Source of the DNA: Morganella morganii | GTDB taxonomy: Bacteria; Pseudomonadota; Gammaproteobacteria; Enterobacterales; Enterobacteriaceae | DNA length: 64,000 nt | Reading direction: 5' to 3' | Assembly (NCBI RefSeq): GCF_019243775.1 | Contig: NZ_CP069157.1 | Coordinates: 2,170,001 to 2,234,000 of the forward strand | Shown: positions 54,438 to 64,000 of the stretch, piece after piece | Layout: the number at the start of each line of letters is the position of its first letter | Position numbering within the stretch: position 1 is the first letter of the stretch | Program-made: the position numbers and the translations under genes | The notes under the pieces: generated by a model | Seen by the model: only the letters and a program-made list of their open reading frames with translations | Databases searched by the model: none | Told to the model about the DNA's origin: nothing

Positions 54438-54816
54438 TCAGGTGAGTATTCAAACGACCATCAATTTACACGATATATATCAACATGTACTGACACTGAG
54501 TGAAGAACTCGTTACCCTGGCCAGAAACAGTGAATGGGATGATTTGATTGCCCGTGAAACTGATTATGTTTGTGCAGTTGAACACCTGACACAGTTATCT
54601 CATGAACTGGAAAAAGAACAGCCGGTGACCGGCGAACTGGTGGAAATACTGCAGGCTATCATTGAAAATGAACGGGTAACAAAAATTTATTTGCAGGATC
54701 ACCTCAACTTTCTGAGTAAAGAAATAAAACAGCTTGACCAACAACGGGTGATTAATAAAAGTTACGGGCAATTCACTGACCCGGATTATTCGATTCATGT
54801 TAAACCAGTAGAATAA
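54427..54816 (+). CDS. fliT: FliT, FliD chaperone and FlhDC antagonist
   Basis: A 129-aa helical protein with the FliT pattern: S-E-W-D-D-L-I-A-R-E-T-D-Y-V near 35, I-I-E-N-E-R-V-T-K near 78, and a C-terminal coil. It binds FliD and, when released, FlhDC. It overlaps fliS; ATG 54421 is an alternative start. Confidence 0.85.
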   Translation: MKDNQVSIQTTINLHDIYQHVLTLSEELVTLARNSEWDDLIARETDYVCAVEHLTQLSHELEKEQPVTGELVEILQAIIENERVTKIYLQDHLNFLSKEIKQLDQQRVINKSYGQFTDPDYSIHVKPVE

Positions 54817-54867
54817 GTTTTTTTGATCAGCGCGGTGTCTTAAAATAATGAAAAAATGGCCTGATCT

Positions 54868-54907
54868 GTTCCGGCCGGACAGTCGTTCCCTGCCCGGCCG
54901 GAACGTT
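54868..54907. terminator. Hairpin between fliT and crcB
   Basis: Perfect 11-bp GC-rich stem GTTCCGGCCGG / CCGGCCGGAAC with a 15-base loop, then GTTTTG. Shared by convergent transcripts. Confidence 0.8.
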
Positions 54908-54910
54908 TTG

Positions 54911-55309
54911 CTATTCAGCGGTATTTTTTACACCGGGTTTCACACAATTTCCCAGATATAACCCCGCCATGACAGCTGCAAATCCGCCGATCACACTGAC
55001 CAGCAAATAAGTTATTCCGGTACCCAGTAACGCCGGGGATGACATTATTTCAAATGTTCCGTACACAAAGCTGCTGAATGTGGACAATCCGCCCATAATA
55101 CCGGTTGCCACCAGCGCATTGACATACTGATTAATCCGGTTGCGCTGTAATAATGCCGCCGTTATTCCCAGCAGGAATGAGGCAATAATATTAGCCGCCA
55201 GAATATCAAGCGGAAATCCGTCATGCAGAGACGGCACACCAAGCATCAGTAATTCACGGCAGATTGCGCCGAATGCCCCGCCAATAAAAATAAGAATCAC
55301 CATATTCAT
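54911..55309 (-). CDS. crcB: Fluoride channel CrcB/Fluc, second subunit
   Basis: A 132-aa four-span protein: G-G-A-F-G-A-I-C-R-E at the start and G-I-M-G-G-L-S-T-F-S-S-F in span 3 are the Fluc ion-path motifs. It exports fluoride. ATG 55309 has GAGGATAA upstream; longer frames lack support. It follows a second crcB by ten bases, so the pair may form a heterodimer. Confidence 0.93.
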   Translation of the reverse strand: MNMVILIFIGGAFGAICRELLMLGVPSLHDGFPLDILAANIIASFLLGITAALLQRNRINQYVNALVATGIMGGLSTFSSFVYGTFEIMSSPALLGTGITYLLVSVIGGFAAVMAGLYLGNCVKPGVKNTAE

Positions 55310-55319
55310 ATTGTTATCC

Positions 55320-55700
55320 TCATGCCGCCAGCCAGACACCCAGTGCGGCAGCAGCCAGACCCGCCACAACAGAGATAAGCAAATAACCGAAAGCCAGCAT
55401 CCGTTGTTTTGAATTCACCAGTTTTGCCGCATCCAGCTGCATACTGCTGAAAGTGGTGTAACCGCCGAGAATACCGGTCAGAACAGCCGCATGCAGGAAT
55501 GAACCGAAGCGGTCATGCCAGTCAATCACGAATAACGTGCTTAAGAAGCCGATAATAAAAGCACCCGAGATATTAATAATAAAGGTGCCCAGCGGAAAAT
55601 GGCCGTGATAACGTTCGCCTGTCAGTTTACCGACCCACCAGCGCAGTAATGAACCGCTGCCGCCGCCGATTCCGACCCAGAAAATATCAATTGCTGTCAT
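55320..55700 (-). CDS. crcB: Fluoride channel CrcB/Fluc, first subunit
   Basis: A 126-aa four-span protein with G-I-G-G-G-S-G-S-L-L-R-W-W and G-I-L-G-G-Y-T-T-F-S-S-M. The two channels are only moderately alike; paired genes are known from bacteria in which both halves are needed. I searched upstream for the fluoride riboswitch and could not make one out. Confidence 0.93.
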   Translation of the reverse strand: MTAIDIFWVGIGGGSGSLLRWWVGKLTGERYHGHFPLGTFIINISGAFIIGFLSTLFVIDWHDRFGSFLHAAVLTGILGGYTTFSSMQLDAAKLVNSKQRMLAFGYLLISVVAGLAAAALGVWLAA

Positions 55701-55877
55701 ATAACCTCACCTGTAAATAGCATCGTCAGGAGAAATACGTACCGCGGATAGTGTAGATCCTCTCTCTTTACTTCACAATTACCATGTTGAAACCGGCTGA
55801 ATTTGTACAAAGATACCGGATCTGAAGTCCGGTTACAGGTTATACCCTGCAATATTCTGTGGCTATACGGAGAACGG

Positions 55878-56216
55878 CTACCAATAGCTGACGGTCAGCA
55901 GGATAATCATTATTCCTCCCGTCAGCGCGGCAGCCGACAGACAAAAACGATGCCCTGGTGCAGTTATTACCGGGTGCCGCCGGATATTACGGTAAACACG
56001 GATCAAATCCCCTGACAATATCAGCAGCAGAATGACCACCAGGAATTTACTGACCAGGTATAACGAATCCCAGAATTCAGCAGAAACCGGCGGTTCCCGC
56101 AGGTTATTATTTATCCGTTGCACCAGTGCAATTCCGATAACTGTATACAACCATACCCGGAAATAAAAACCGGCCAGTATTATCACGCTTGTCATTACTG
56201 TTTTATATCTCTTCAT
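55878..56216 (-). CDS. Small membrane protein of unknown function
   Basis: A 112-aa protein with three hydrophobic spans (about 8-30, 53-70 and 90-110) and a basic loop (R-N-I-R-R-H-P-V). I do not recognise the family. It stands alone between crcB and a lipoprotein gene. Confidence 0.6.
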   Translation of the reverse strand: MKRYKTVMTSVIILAGFYFRVWLYTVIGIALVQRINNNLREPPVSAEFWDSLYLVSKFLVVILLLILSGDLIRVYRNIRRHPVITAPGHRFCLSAAALTGGIMIILLTVSYW

Positions 56217-56327
56217 TTGTACTCTTTATACAGATAAAAAAGCGCCGATACGGAACTAATAGTATTTTTGTGCTGTCAAAAACAGAGTAAAAACACACTA
56301 CTTTAACACACTCATTAAGGACAACTG

Positions 56328-56831
56328 ATGAAATCAGCCTATGTTATTGCTCCGCTCTTCTTATTAATGGCAGGATGCAGTCAGAATGCACGGACAGACC
56401 AGGCAGCAGAGAATACCAGGACATTATATATTGACTCTGAACTCGCCGATTGCGTGGGTGTTGCGCCGATGAAATGCATGAAAATAAAAGAATCCCCTGA
56501 TGCAGAGTGGGAATTTTTCTATCAGAGCATCGACGGGTTTACTTATGAGCCGGGATACCAGTACCGGGTGTCCGTTAAAACAACGAATGTTCCTAATCCG
56601 CCTGCGGATGCACCGAATATCCGCTATCAGTTAATCTCTGTACTGAGTAAGGATCCTGTACCGGCGAAAGGTGGAAAAATTAGTATGGCAAACCCGGCAT
56701 CCGTTTATTGTGAACAATCCGGCGGTAAAACAGAAATCGTTAAAGCGGCATCCGGCTGGACCGGTTACTGTAATTTACCGGGTGGTGAGCGGGTTGAGGA
56801 ATGGACGTATTACCGCAAAAACCATAAATAA
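56328..56831 (+). CDS. Lipoprotein with DUF4377-like and DUF333-like domains
   Basis: A 167-aa protein with lipobox L-M-A-G-C (Cys17). Residues about 30-110 (L-Y-I-D-S-E-L-A-D-C-V-G-V) look like DUF4377. Residues about 120-165 (A-N-P-A-S-V-Y-C-E-Q-S-G-G-K, then G-Y-C-N-L-P-G-G) match DUF333. Both are small envelope domains of unknown function; the joining is unusual to my knowledge. Outer-membrane location is likely. Confidence 0.78.
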   Translation: MKSAYVIAPLFLLMAGCSQNARTDQAAENTRTLYIDSELADCVGVAPMKCMKIKESPDAEWEFFYQSIDGFTYEPGYQYRVSVKTTNVPNPPADAPNIRYQLISVLSKDPVPAKGGKISMANPASVYCEQSGGKTEIVKAASGWTGYCNLPGGERVEEWTYYRKNHK

Positions 56832-56842
56832 ACAGATCAAAA

Positions 56843-56869
56843 AGAGCGGGAAAACCCGCTCTCTTTATT
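56843..56869. terminator. Terminator between the lipoprotein and MliC-like genes
   Basis: AGAGCGGG / CCCGCTCT stem with AAAA loop and T-rich tail. Confidence 0.88.
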
Positions 56870-56896
56870 TATCCGGTACAACAAAAATTATCTTTG

Positions 56897-57229
56897 TTAT
56901 TTCACTAATTTACAGGTACGGCCTTTATCTTCGGCAACTTTGCCTTTCACCGCATCATCCTCTGAGATGCTGGCCAGATTCAGTTCATTTTTTCCGTTTG
57001 ACCAAAGCTGGAAATTTTCGCCGACATAACGGGCACCGCTGGCAGCAACAGCTTCTTTCAGAACAATAATTTCATCGCTGTATACCATCACTGCAGTTTT
57101 GGCATCCGGGAAAGCAACTTTAATTTTTTGCCCGTCACAGTTATAGGTATCCGTTTTGGCCGCAAATGCAGGGCTTGCCAGTAATGCAGAAACTAACGCG
57201 ACAGCAGACACAGACAGAGTTTTACGCAT
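56897..57229 (-). CDS. MliC-family periplasmic lysozyme inhibitor
   Basis: A 110-aa protein with a signal peptide ending A-F-A near residue 23 (not a lipobox). It has the MliC pattern: Y-N-C-D-G-Q-K-I near 30, A-A-S-G-A-R-Y near 62 and F-Q-L-W-S-N-G-K near 73, with a second Cys near the end. Such proteins protect against host C-type lysozyme. Confidence 0.85.
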   Translation of the reverse strand: MRKTLSVSAVALVSALLASPAFAAKTDTYNCDGQKIKVAFPDAKTAVMVYSDEIIVLKEAVAASGARYVGENFQLWSNGKNELNLASISEDDAVKGKVAEDKGRTCKLVK

Positions 57230-57451
57230 CGAATGCTCCTGAAAACGAGCAATGCAACCGTTAATATTATTGCGCTTTGATTATGCACCTGCCATCAATA
57301 ACCAATATAGGATATATCTGTAATCCCGTTTCCCGGTTAATTTTTCCGCTGTTGCCCGGTGATATTTAAATCGCTATTCCGCGGAACGGTGCTATTATCA
57401 GTATAATTACGCAGACATTATTTAATCTTTATTACAGGCGGAGTTATACCA

Positions 57452-58045
57452 ATGATAATATTCTCATCTCTGCGGCAGTTTATGCGTATTTATCAGTCAC
57501 CGGCAGTATTGATATTGCATTTCATTATCATTATATCCGTTATTCTTCAGATTTTGATCAGCAACTGGATGTCTGTTTCCGTCACCGGCGTTATTCCCGC
57601 AAGCGGCTATCGCTTATTTTTTACCTGGCTGCATATTATTACCGGTCTTTCATTCTGGGTTTCCGGTACCCTGCTTATTGCTCTCTGCTTTCATCAGCGG
57701 GGAATAAAGCACTATTATCCGTGGGCTTTCGGCTGTTTTTCGCAGATAGCGGCAGACTGCCGCGCCCTGCTGCACGGGAAATTACCGGAATCCGCTCCCG
57801 GAGGTCTGGCAACCAGCGTTCAGGGGCTGGGTCTCGGTGCACTGGTACTGGTCGTACTATCCGGTACAGCCTGGTTTATATTATGGGCGGCGGGGTCAGC
57901 TTATGCCGGTGAAATACGTAACCTGCACAAAACGCTGACGGGACTGATTGAAGCGTATATTATTGGTCATGGTGCAATGGGGTTATTGCATTTTATAGTC
58001 TGGCTGCGGAAAAAATCAGTTTATGATAATAATCAAACCCGTTGA
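57452..58045 (+). CDS. Cytochrome b561-like membrane protein
   Basis: A 197-aa protein with four spans. His residues fall in the spans as expected for two b hemes (L-H-F-I-I-I-I, W-L-H-I-I-T-G, L-H-K-T-L-T-G, H-G-A-M-G-L-L-H). Members shuttle electrons from quinol. ATG 57452 follows GGAG. Confidence 0.83.
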   Translation: MIIFSSLRQFMRIYQSPAVLILHFIIIISVILQILISNWMSVSVTGVIPASGYRLFFTWLHIITGLSFWVSGTLLIALCFHQRGIKHYYPWAFGCFSQIAADCRALLHGKLPESAPGGLATSVQGLGLGALVLVVLSGTAWFILWAAGSAYAGEIRNLHKTLTGLIEAYIIGHGAMGLLHFIVWLRKKSVYDNNQTR

Positions 58046-58085
58046 TGTTCTATCCGGAGATAATGTATCCTCGGCACCGCTGTAA

Positions 58086-58117
58086 AATAATAAGCCCCTC
58101 CGGGGCTTATTATTTTT
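58086..58117. terminator. Terminator between cytochrome b561 and lipoprotein genes
   Basis: AATAATAAGCCCC / GGGGCTTATTATT perfect stem with a three-base loop and T5; bidirectional. Confidence 0.9.
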
Positions 58118-58130
58118 ACGACAACAGCAG

Positions 58131-58825
58131 CTAGTCATTTTTCTTCAGATTCGCCACTAACTTTTCCAGCATCTCTGCTTTGTATAATACCGGTGCAATA
58201 TTGCCGCTCTCAAGTAACGCATTAGACACGTCAGATAACTTAAAGCGTACTTCTTTCCCGACGATACCCACACGGCTCGCAATCAGCGGTTTATTTTTCG
58301 CTTCCGTACCGGTCATGAACACACTCATCGCCGCAATATTCGGGATCGGTAATTTACCTTTTTCCAGCACCAGCGTCATTTGCAGTTTCAGATCACCGGG
58401 AGCAGACTTTTTGGCCGACTGCAAACGTTTAATCGTTTCCGGCGTGATCATCACACCGGCATAGAGCTCGTCATTTGAAAAAATATAAATCCCGGCATTT
58501 ACCGCCTTCATATCATCAGCGATAAACCCGACCCCGACAGGAACGATAAAACTGGCATAGGAATTAAATTTCTCTTTATAACATTCCTTGTATTCCGCAC
58601 CGGAGAAGACAGCCGGCATCTGCTCTTTAATTCTGATAAGACTTTTTGATTCTTTCCGTGAATCTTCGAAATCATTACAGGCCGGTACTTCCACATTGAT
58701 ATTACCGGCGACCAGTTTGTGTTCATGAAAGACTAGGTCATCTGTATTTACCGTGGTTTCAACATCCACTTTACACCCTGCCAGAAATAAAACAGCGATC
58801 AGTACAGGAAGAATTTTTTTTTCAT
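58131..58825 (-). pseudogene. Lipoprotein gene, signal peptide out of frame at an A9 run
   Basis: Starting at GTG 58769, a 212-aa soluble frame (V-D-V-E-T-T-V-N-T-D) runs to 58131. Just upstream, in the same frame, lies I-L-P-V-L-I-A-V-L-F-L-A-G-C-K, a perfect lipobox, but no start codon. ATG 58825 (GGTGA upstream) followed by ten A's instead of nine would give a full lipoprotein. As written the signal peptide is lost. Two readings remain: an A-run error or a real on/off switch. Function unknown; the body has no domain I recognise. Confidence 0.7.
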
Positions 58826-59029
58826 TTTTTCACCAATATGTATTTATGATTCATTTATTTAAACACACATGCAGTGAGATTAAAGCGATTCGGGAAGTTT
58901 TTGTGACAATGCAGATAAAAACGGGGTAATTGAAAAGCATATAACCGGAATTTTTTTAATAAATAACCCCGTATTGGCAGAATACTTAAATATGAAAGCC
59001 CGCAGCTTCGGGCATTCATATAATAATAT

Positions 59030-59341
59030 TTACACCGGCATTGACATAATTTCCTGATAAGCAGCCACCAGTTTATTACGTACCTGAATACCCATTTGCA
59101 GGCTCAGGCTCGCTTTCTGCATGTCCACCATAACATCATTAAGGGAAATATCGGCTTTGCCGAGTGTGAAATCTTCCACCTTTTTTGCTGAATTAACGCG
59201 GGTGGTATTGATCTCATTCACTGCTGAGATCAGGTGATCACCAAACCCCGGTGCATCAACGACCGGTTTCGTCTGGCTTGCTGCCTGTGCTGCTGTTACA
59301 TTCAGCTGGGAGACGACTCCCTCAATTGCCTGAATTGTCAT
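59030..59341 (-). CDS. fliE: Flagellar hook-basal body protein FliE
   Basis: A 103-aa protein from ATG 59341 (I-Q-A-I-E-G-V-V-S-Q-L), ending L-Q-M-G-I-Q-V-R-N-K-L-V-A-A-Y-Q-E-I-M-S-M like E. coli FliE. It joins the MS ring to the rod. Divergent from fliFGHI. Confidence 0.95.
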   Translation of the reverse strand: MTIQAIEGVVSQLNVTAAQAASQTKPVVDAPGFGDHLISAVNEINTTRVNSAKKVEDFTLGKADISLNDVMVDMQKASLSLQMGIQVRNKLVAAYQEIMSMPV

Positions 59342-59615
59342 GTTTTTTCTTCCGTTAACAGGGATAAATGTGCACTGCGGAAGCCATTTTCTGCTGAAAA
59401 AGACACCGGTCACATCCTATTGCCTGCATACCCTAACACACCCTTTTTAACTTGAAGCCCGTAAATAACACCAAAATCACAGGCTGATTCTGTCATTAGA
59501 TTTGTTATTTGCAGGGAATAATAGCAGCGTAAAAAAGTGACGTTACAAAGAGGGAAATTACGTTGTTTCGCCAAAACTATTTTCACCCGTCAAATCTGCA
59601 AGGCAGGGAATGTTT

Positions 59616-61316
59616 ATGAGTGCCGCACCACAAGACACCGGAGATACCAAAAAGGGATTCGCCCTGATTATTGACCGTATTAAGGCTGATCCGAAGGTTC
59701 CGCTGATGGTCGCCGGCGCGGCTGCAATTGCCGTTATTGTTGCGCTGTTCCTCTGGATGCGCAGCCCGGATTACCGCGTTCTGCTCAGTAACCTGAGTGC
59801 CAAAGACGGCGGCGATATTGTCAGCCAGCTGACACAGATGAATATGCCTTACCAGCTTGCGGATAACGGCAGTGCCATTCTGGTACCTGCTGATAAAGTG
59901 CATGAGCTGCGTCTGAAACTGGCTCAGGCCGGTCTGCCGAAAGGCGGTAATACCGGTTTTGAACTGCTGGATAAAGAGCAGTTCGGTATCAGTCAGTTCA
60001 GTGAGCAGGTGAACTATCAGCGCGCCCTCGAAGGGGAACTGTCACGCACTATCGAATCACTCAGCCCGGTACAGACCGCGCGGGTGCATCTGGCGATCCC
60101 GAAACCGACCCTGTTTGTCCGCGAGCAGAAATCACCGACAGCCTCCGTCACCGTCGGATTGCTGCCGGGCCGCGCACTGGATGAAGGTCAGATCAGTGCG
60201 ATTGTGCATATGGTCTCCGGCAGTGTGTCAGGATTAACCTCCTCCAACGTTATTATTGTTGACCAGACCGGACGTCTGCTGACAAACAATGATAACAGCC
60301 AGCAGTCTGTCAGCACGTCGCAGATGCGTCTGACCCAGGAAACTGAAGCACGTCTCAAACAACGTATTGAAGACCTGCTTGCCCCGCTGGTCGGCCGTGC
60401 CAACGTACAGGCGCAGGTAACCGCTCAGGTGGATTATTCCAAAGTCGAACAGACCGCCGAAGAATACAAACCAAACCAGCAGCCGGATTCCGCCGCTGTC
60501 CGCTCGCGTCAGAGCAGCCAGAGTCAGCAGAACAGCAACGGCGGCCCGGGCGGCGTGCCGGGGGCATTATCCAATCAGCCGGTCAGTGCCCCTTCCGCCC
60601 CTGTTGAAACAGCAAAAGCGGATACAAAAGATAACAAAAATGCATCTCCTGCCGATAATAAAAGTAACAGCAACATTAATTCGCAGAGTGATAAGACCAC
60701 AAACTACGAAGTGGATCGCAAAATCAGTCATACCCAGCGCCAGATTGGCGTGGTTGACCGTCTCTCTGTCGCGGTAATTATTAACTGGCTGCCGCAGAAG
60801 AAAGAAGACGGCACCGAAGAAATGCAGCCGCTGCCGCCGGAAATGATTAAAGAGATTGAATCGCTGACCCGCGAAGCGATGGGGTATTCCGTCAGCCGCG
60901 GTGACAGCCTGAGCATAACCAACTCCCGCTTTACCGATGAAGGTCAGCTAACTGAAGAGCCGTCGCTCTTCACAAGCCCGGTCATCATTGCGCAGGCACT
61001 GGAGTACGGCAAGATCCTGCTGCTGTTACTGGTGGGCTGGCTGCTGTGGCGCAAAGGTATCAGACCGCAGTGGCAGCGTTACCGCAAAGCACAGCAGGCG
61101 GAAGCAGAAGCCCGTATGTTTAAGGCGACTCAGATGAAGACCCCGCTCGTGGCTGATGATGTTATCAGTGACGATATGGACGAGAAAACCCGCCGCCGCC
61201 TGACCCGTCAGCGTGTCAGCGCCGAAATTCAGAGTCAGCGTATCCGTGAGATGGCGGATAAAGATCCTCAGGTTGTGGCAATGGTTATCAGTCAGTGGTT
61301 AGGAAAAGCACAATGA
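59616..61316 (+). CDS. fliF: Flagellar MS-ring protein FliF
   Basis: A 566-aa protein with an N-terminal span (residues about 30-48), ring-building motifs ([14 protein letters not shown]), a Ser/Gln/Asn-rich beta-collar insert (about 290-360), a second span (about 455-475) and a C-terminal FliG-binding tail ([12 protein letters not shown]). ATG 59610 is an alternative start. First gene of fliFGHI. Confidence 0.96.
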   Translation: MSAAPQDTGDTKKGFALIIDRIKADPKVPLMVAGAAAIAVIVALFLWMRSPDYRVLLSNLSAKDGGDIVSQLTQMNMPYQLADNGSAILVPADKVHELRLKLAQAGLPKGGNTGFELLDKEQFGISQFSEQVNYQRALEGELSRTIESLSPVQTARVHLAIPKPTLFVREQKSPTASVTVGLLPGRALDEGQISAIVHMVSGSVSGLTSSNVIIVDQTGRLLTNNDNSQQSVSTSQMRLTQETEARLKQRIEDLLAPLVGRANVQAQVTAQVDYSKVEQTAEEYKPNQQPDSAAVRSRQSSQSQQNSNGGPGGVPGALSNQPVSAPSAPVETAKADTKDNKNASPADNKSNSNINSQSDKTTNYEVDRKISHTQRQIGVVDRLSVAVIINWLPQKKEDGTEEMQPLPPEMIKEIESLTREAMGYSVSRGDSLSITNSRFTDEGQLTEEPSLFTSPVIIAQALEYGKILLLLLVGWLLWRKGIRPQWQRYRKAQQAEAEARMFKATQMKTPLVADDVISDDMDEKTRRRLTRQRVSAEIQSQRIREMADKDPQVVAMVISQWLGKAQ

Positions 61317-62305
61317 ATTTAAGCGGAACAGAAAAGAGCGCCGTCATGCTGATGACGCTCGGTGAGGACCAGGCCGCCGAGGTCTTTAAACACCTGAACA
61401 ATAAAGAAGTCCAGCAGCTGAGTATGGCGGTCTCCAACATGCGTCAGGTCTCCAATGCCGAGCTGGCGGAAGTCCTGACTGAGTTTGAGGAAGCGGCGAT
61501 TCAGTATGCGGCGCTGAACATCAATACCAATGATTATCTGCGTTCCGTGCTGGTTAAGGCGCTGGGTGAAGACCGCGCCGCCAGCCTGCTGGAAGATATC
61601 CTCGAGAAGCACGAAAGTGCGTCCGGGATCGAAAGCCTCAACTATATGGAGCCGCAGACTGTGGCCGATATTATCCGCGACGAACATCCGCAGATTATCG
61701 CCACCATCCTGGTGCATTTAAAACGCAACCTGGCCGCCGATGTGCTCGAACTGTTCGACGAACGCCAGCGCAACGACATCATGCTGCGTATCGCCACCTT
61801 TGGTGGTGTGCAGCCGGCGGCACTGGCGGAACTGACCGAAGTCCTCAACAATCTGCTGGACGGCCAGAACCTCAAGCGCAGCAAAATGGGTGGCGTGAGA
61901 ACCGCAGCCGAGATCATCAACCTGATGAAAAGTCAGCAGGAAGAAGGTGTTATCGGGGCAATGCGCGATTACGACGGCGAACTGGCACAGCGGATTATCG
62001 ACGAAATGTTCCTGTTCGAGAACCTTATCGAAGTGGACAACCGCAGTATCCAGCGCATCCTTCAGGATGTCTCCAACGACTCGCTGGTTATTGCACTGAA
62101 AGGCTGCAACGAAGAGCTGCGCGAACACTTCCTGCGCAATATGTCCACCCGTGCGGCTGAGATTGTCCGTGATGATCTGGAGTCCCGTTCACCGGTGCGT
62201 ATGTCGCAGGTTGAGAATGAACAGAAATCTATTCTGCTGATTGTCCGCCGTCTGATGGAAACCGGCGAAATTGTGATTGGTGGTGGTGACGATGTCTATG
62301 TCTGA
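61313..62305 (+). CDS. fliG: Flagellar motor switch protein FliG
   Basis: A 330-aa protein matching E. coli FliG, with the conserved L-V-H-L-K-R and the torque-generating C-terminal charged helix ([12 protein letters not shown]). The EHPQ motif is [11 protein letters not shown]. It begins inside the fliF stop (ATGA). Confidence 0.97.
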   Translation: MNLSGTEKSAVMLMTLGEDQAAEVFKHLNNKEVQQLSMAVSNMRQVSNAELAEVLTEFEEAAIQYAALNINTNDYLRSVLVKALGEDRAASLLEDILEKHESASGIESLNYMEPQTVADIIRDEHPQIIATILVHLKRNLAADVLELFDERQRNDIMLRIATFGGVQPAALAELTEVLNNLLDGQNLKRSKMGGVRTAAEIINLMKSQQEEGVIGAMRDYDGELAQRIIDEMFLFENLIEVDNRSIQRILQDVSNDSLVIALKGCNEELREHFLRNMSTRAAEIVRDDLESRSPVRMSQVENEQKSILLIVRRLMETGEIVIGGGDDVYV

Positions 62306-63029
62306 TAAGGAAAACACCGGCCTGCCGTGGAAGCGCTGGCAGCCGCGGGAGCTGAATCAGTGGGATCTGAATTCCTCTGTGCTCCCTGCCCTGTCCGATG
62401 AGCCGGAACCGGAAAAACCCAAAGTACCCTGCCTGGAGCCGAAAGAGGTGCTCGAGCAGATCAATCTGCTGGATAATCTGAAAGAAGAAGCGCAGCGCAG
62501 CGGTTTTCAGTCCGGCCATGAGCAGGGACAGAAAGCCGGTTATGATGCCGGATTTACTCAGGGTCTGCAGGACGGCGCTGAACAGGGTCGTCAGCAGGTA
62601 CTGGCAGAACAGCAACCGGTCACGGAAGCGTGGCAGAAACTGTTATCCGAGTTCAGTTATTCTCTCGACAGTTTTGACAGCGTGGTAACCACCAAACTGC
62701 TGCAGATTGCCCTGACCGCCGCCCGCCAGGTGCTCGGTCAGCCTGCCGTCTGTGACGGTACCGCACTGCTCGAAGAGATCAGCCGTCTGCTTCAGCAGAA
62801 ACCGCTGTTTGCCGGTCAGCCGGAGCTGCGGGTCAACCCGGCACATGTTGAGATGATCGAGCAGCATATCGGTACCCAGCTCAGTCTGAACGGCTGGCGT
62901 CTGGTACCGGATCCGCAGCTGCATGCGGGCGGATGCCGTGTGGTGGCGGATGACGGCGAAATCGATATGAGTGTCGCCACCCGCTGGCAGGAGCTGTGCC
63001 GGTTATACGCGCCGGAGACCTTGTTATGA
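62298..63029 (+). CDS. fliH: Flagellar export regulator FliH
   Basis: A 243-aa protein beginning [12 protein letters not shown], like E. coli M-S-D-N-L-P-W-K. A run of G-x3-G repeats ([13 protein letters not shown], about 70-100) forms the dimer helix; the C-terminus has [12 protein letters not shown]. It holds FliI inactive until docking. It overlaps fliG and fliI. Confidence 0.92.
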   Translation: MSDKENTGLPWKRWQPRELNQWDLNSSVLPALSDEPEPEKPKVPCLEPKEVLEQINLLDNLKEEAQRSGFQSGHEQGQKAGYDAGFTQGLQDGAEQGRQQVLAEQQPVTEAWQKLLSEFSYSLDSFDSVVTTKLLQIALTAARQVLGQPAVCDGTALLEEISRLLQQKPLFAGQPELRVNPAHVEMIEQHIGTQLSLNGWRLVPDPQLHAGGCRVVADDGEIDMSVATRWQELCRLYAPETLL

Positions 63030-64000
63030 CCGCGCGGATTGGCCGCTGGATAGGCGCACTGGAAGGTTTTGAATCCCGGATGTCCGGCGTGGCGATGACC
63101 CGCCATTACGGACGTCTGACCAAAATTACCGGGCTGGTGATGGAAGCCGAGGGTATCAAAATGCCGCTCGGCGCCACCTGTTTTATCGAGCGCGTGATCA
63201 ACGGGAACACCGAAGAAGTTATCTGTGAAGTGGTCGGTTTTAACGGGCCGCGTATGCTGCTGATGCCGCTGGCAGAGCTGGAAGGTATCGCGCCGGGTGC
63301 CCGTGTCTATGCACAATCCACCGGAAGCGGCGGGCAGACCAGCCGCCAGCTGCCGCTGGGTGATGAACTGCTCGGCCGTATCCTTGATGCCTCCGGTAAC
63401 CCGCTGGACGGCAAAGGGCCGCTGGAAGCCAAAATCCGCGCCCCGCTGATTACGCCGCCAATCAACCCGCTGGAACGGTCGCCGATTAACAGTGTGCTGG
63501 ATGTCGGTGTCCGCGCTATCAACGCCCTTCTGACCGTCGGACGTGGTCAGCGTATGGGGCTGTTTGCCGGTTCCGGTGTCGGGAAAAGTGTGCTGCTCGG
63601 CATGATGGCGCGTTTCACACAGGCGGACATTATTGTGGTCGGGCTGATTGGTGAGCGCGGCCGCGAAGTAAAAGATTTTATCGAGAACATCCTCGGCGCG
63701 GAAGGACTTCAGCGTGCGGTGGTTGTCGCGGCACCGGCGGACGTTTCCCCGCTGCTGCGGATGCAGGGTGCCTCCTATGCCACGCGGATCGCGGAATATT
63801 ACCGTGATCTGGGTCGCAATGTGCTGTTAATTATGGATTCACTGACCCGTTACAGTATGGCACAGCGTGAAATTGCGCTCGCCATCGGAGAACCGCCGGC
63901 GACAAAAGGCTATCCTCCGTCGGTGTTCGCAAAATTACCGGCACTGGTCGAACGGGCAGGCAACGGTAAAAACGGCGGTTCTGTCACCGCGTTTTACACT
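63026..64000 (+). CDS. fliI: Flagellum-specific ATPase FliI (3' end outside window)
   Basis: 325 codons are visible with no stop. Walker A G-S-G-V-G-K-S-V lies at about residue 180, then [12 protein letters not shown], Walker [12 protein letters not shown]. It closely matches E. coli FliI and powers export of flagellar substrates. The start overlaps the fliH stop by four bases. Confidence 0.97.
   Translation, partial: MTARIGRWIGALEGFESRMSGVAMTRHYGRLTKITGLVMEAEGIKMPLGATCFIERVINGNTEEVICEVVGFNGPRMLLMPLAELEGIAPGARVYAQSTGSGGQTSRQLPLGDELLGRILDASGNPLDGKGPLEAKIRAPLITPPINPLERSPINSVLDVGVRAINALLTVGRGQRMGLFAGSGVGKSVLLGMMARFTQADIIVVGLIGERGREVKDFIENILGAEGLQRAVVVAAPADVSPLLRMQGASYATRIAEYYRDLGRNVLLIMDSLTRYSMAQREIALAIGEPPATKGYPPSVFAKLPALVERAGNGKNGGSVTAFYT

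Noticed and set aside
55701..55800. Fluoride riboswitch upstream of crcB
   Set aside because: I could not form the expected pseudoknot or find the conserved blocks.

Overview
The window looks like a chromosomal segment of a Morganellaceae-type enterobacterium; I favour Morganella. This is inference from roughly 50% GC in the core genes (too high for Proteus or Providencia), the gene content (rcsDB/rcsC/gyrA/ubiG/nrdAB/yfaE, putPA, the fli cluster) and the tandem flagellin genes, as in Proteus. No marker fixes the species.

Left part (1 to about 9,900): one arm of a lambdoid, P22-like prophage, integrated at the 3' end of a tRNA-Thr gene. The immunity and early regulatory circuit can be read from the sequence. 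cI faces rightward; cro, cII, O and a dnaC-like gene run leftward from PR. A CII-type PRE overlaps the cII start. Five copies of a 13-bp operator (TGCG-N5-CGCA type) lie at PR and PL. nutR and nutL both carry boxA and a boxB with a GATAA loop. The O gene holds the phage origin (iterons plus an AT-rich block) and is frameshifted. Between cI and PL sits a lysogen-expressed cargo block: a DUF3024 protein, then a 235-aa protein of unknown function translationally coupled to a PIN-domain nuclease. SieB, a 52-aa membrane protein and a structured RNA region lie on the opposite strand of the PL operon. The PL operon ends in erf, ssb, xis and int.

Middle part (9,905 to about 44,000): tRNA-Thr and tRNA-Ser; the Rcs envelope-stress phosphorelay (rcsD-rcsB convergent with rcsC); gyrA; ubiG; the aerobic ribonucleotide reductase operon nrdAB-yfaE with a DnaA box and NrdR boxes; tyrP with TyrR boxes; a frameshifted metC-like gene; a four-gene phospholipid-type operon; an amino-acid ABC transporter behind tandem ARG-box-like sites; adenine deaminase divergent from an adenine permease; an AT-richer stretch with a phosphoethanolamine-transferase-like protein, a family-2 glycosyltransferase and an orphan membrane protein; cycA; and the put control region with putP and putA.

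Right part (48,100 to 64,000): flagellar genes fliZ-fliA, two flagellins, fliDST, an accessory block (two fluoride channels, lipoproteins, an MliC-type lysozyme inhibitor, a cytochrome b561), then fliE divergent from fliFGHI (fliI runs off the window). A perfect sigma-28 promoter precedes only one of the two flagellin genes.

Three genes (phage O, metC-like, a lipoprotein) are each broken by a one-base change in a homopolymer. This may be real decay, phase variation or a sequencing artefact, and should be settled before any of them is called a pseudogene.
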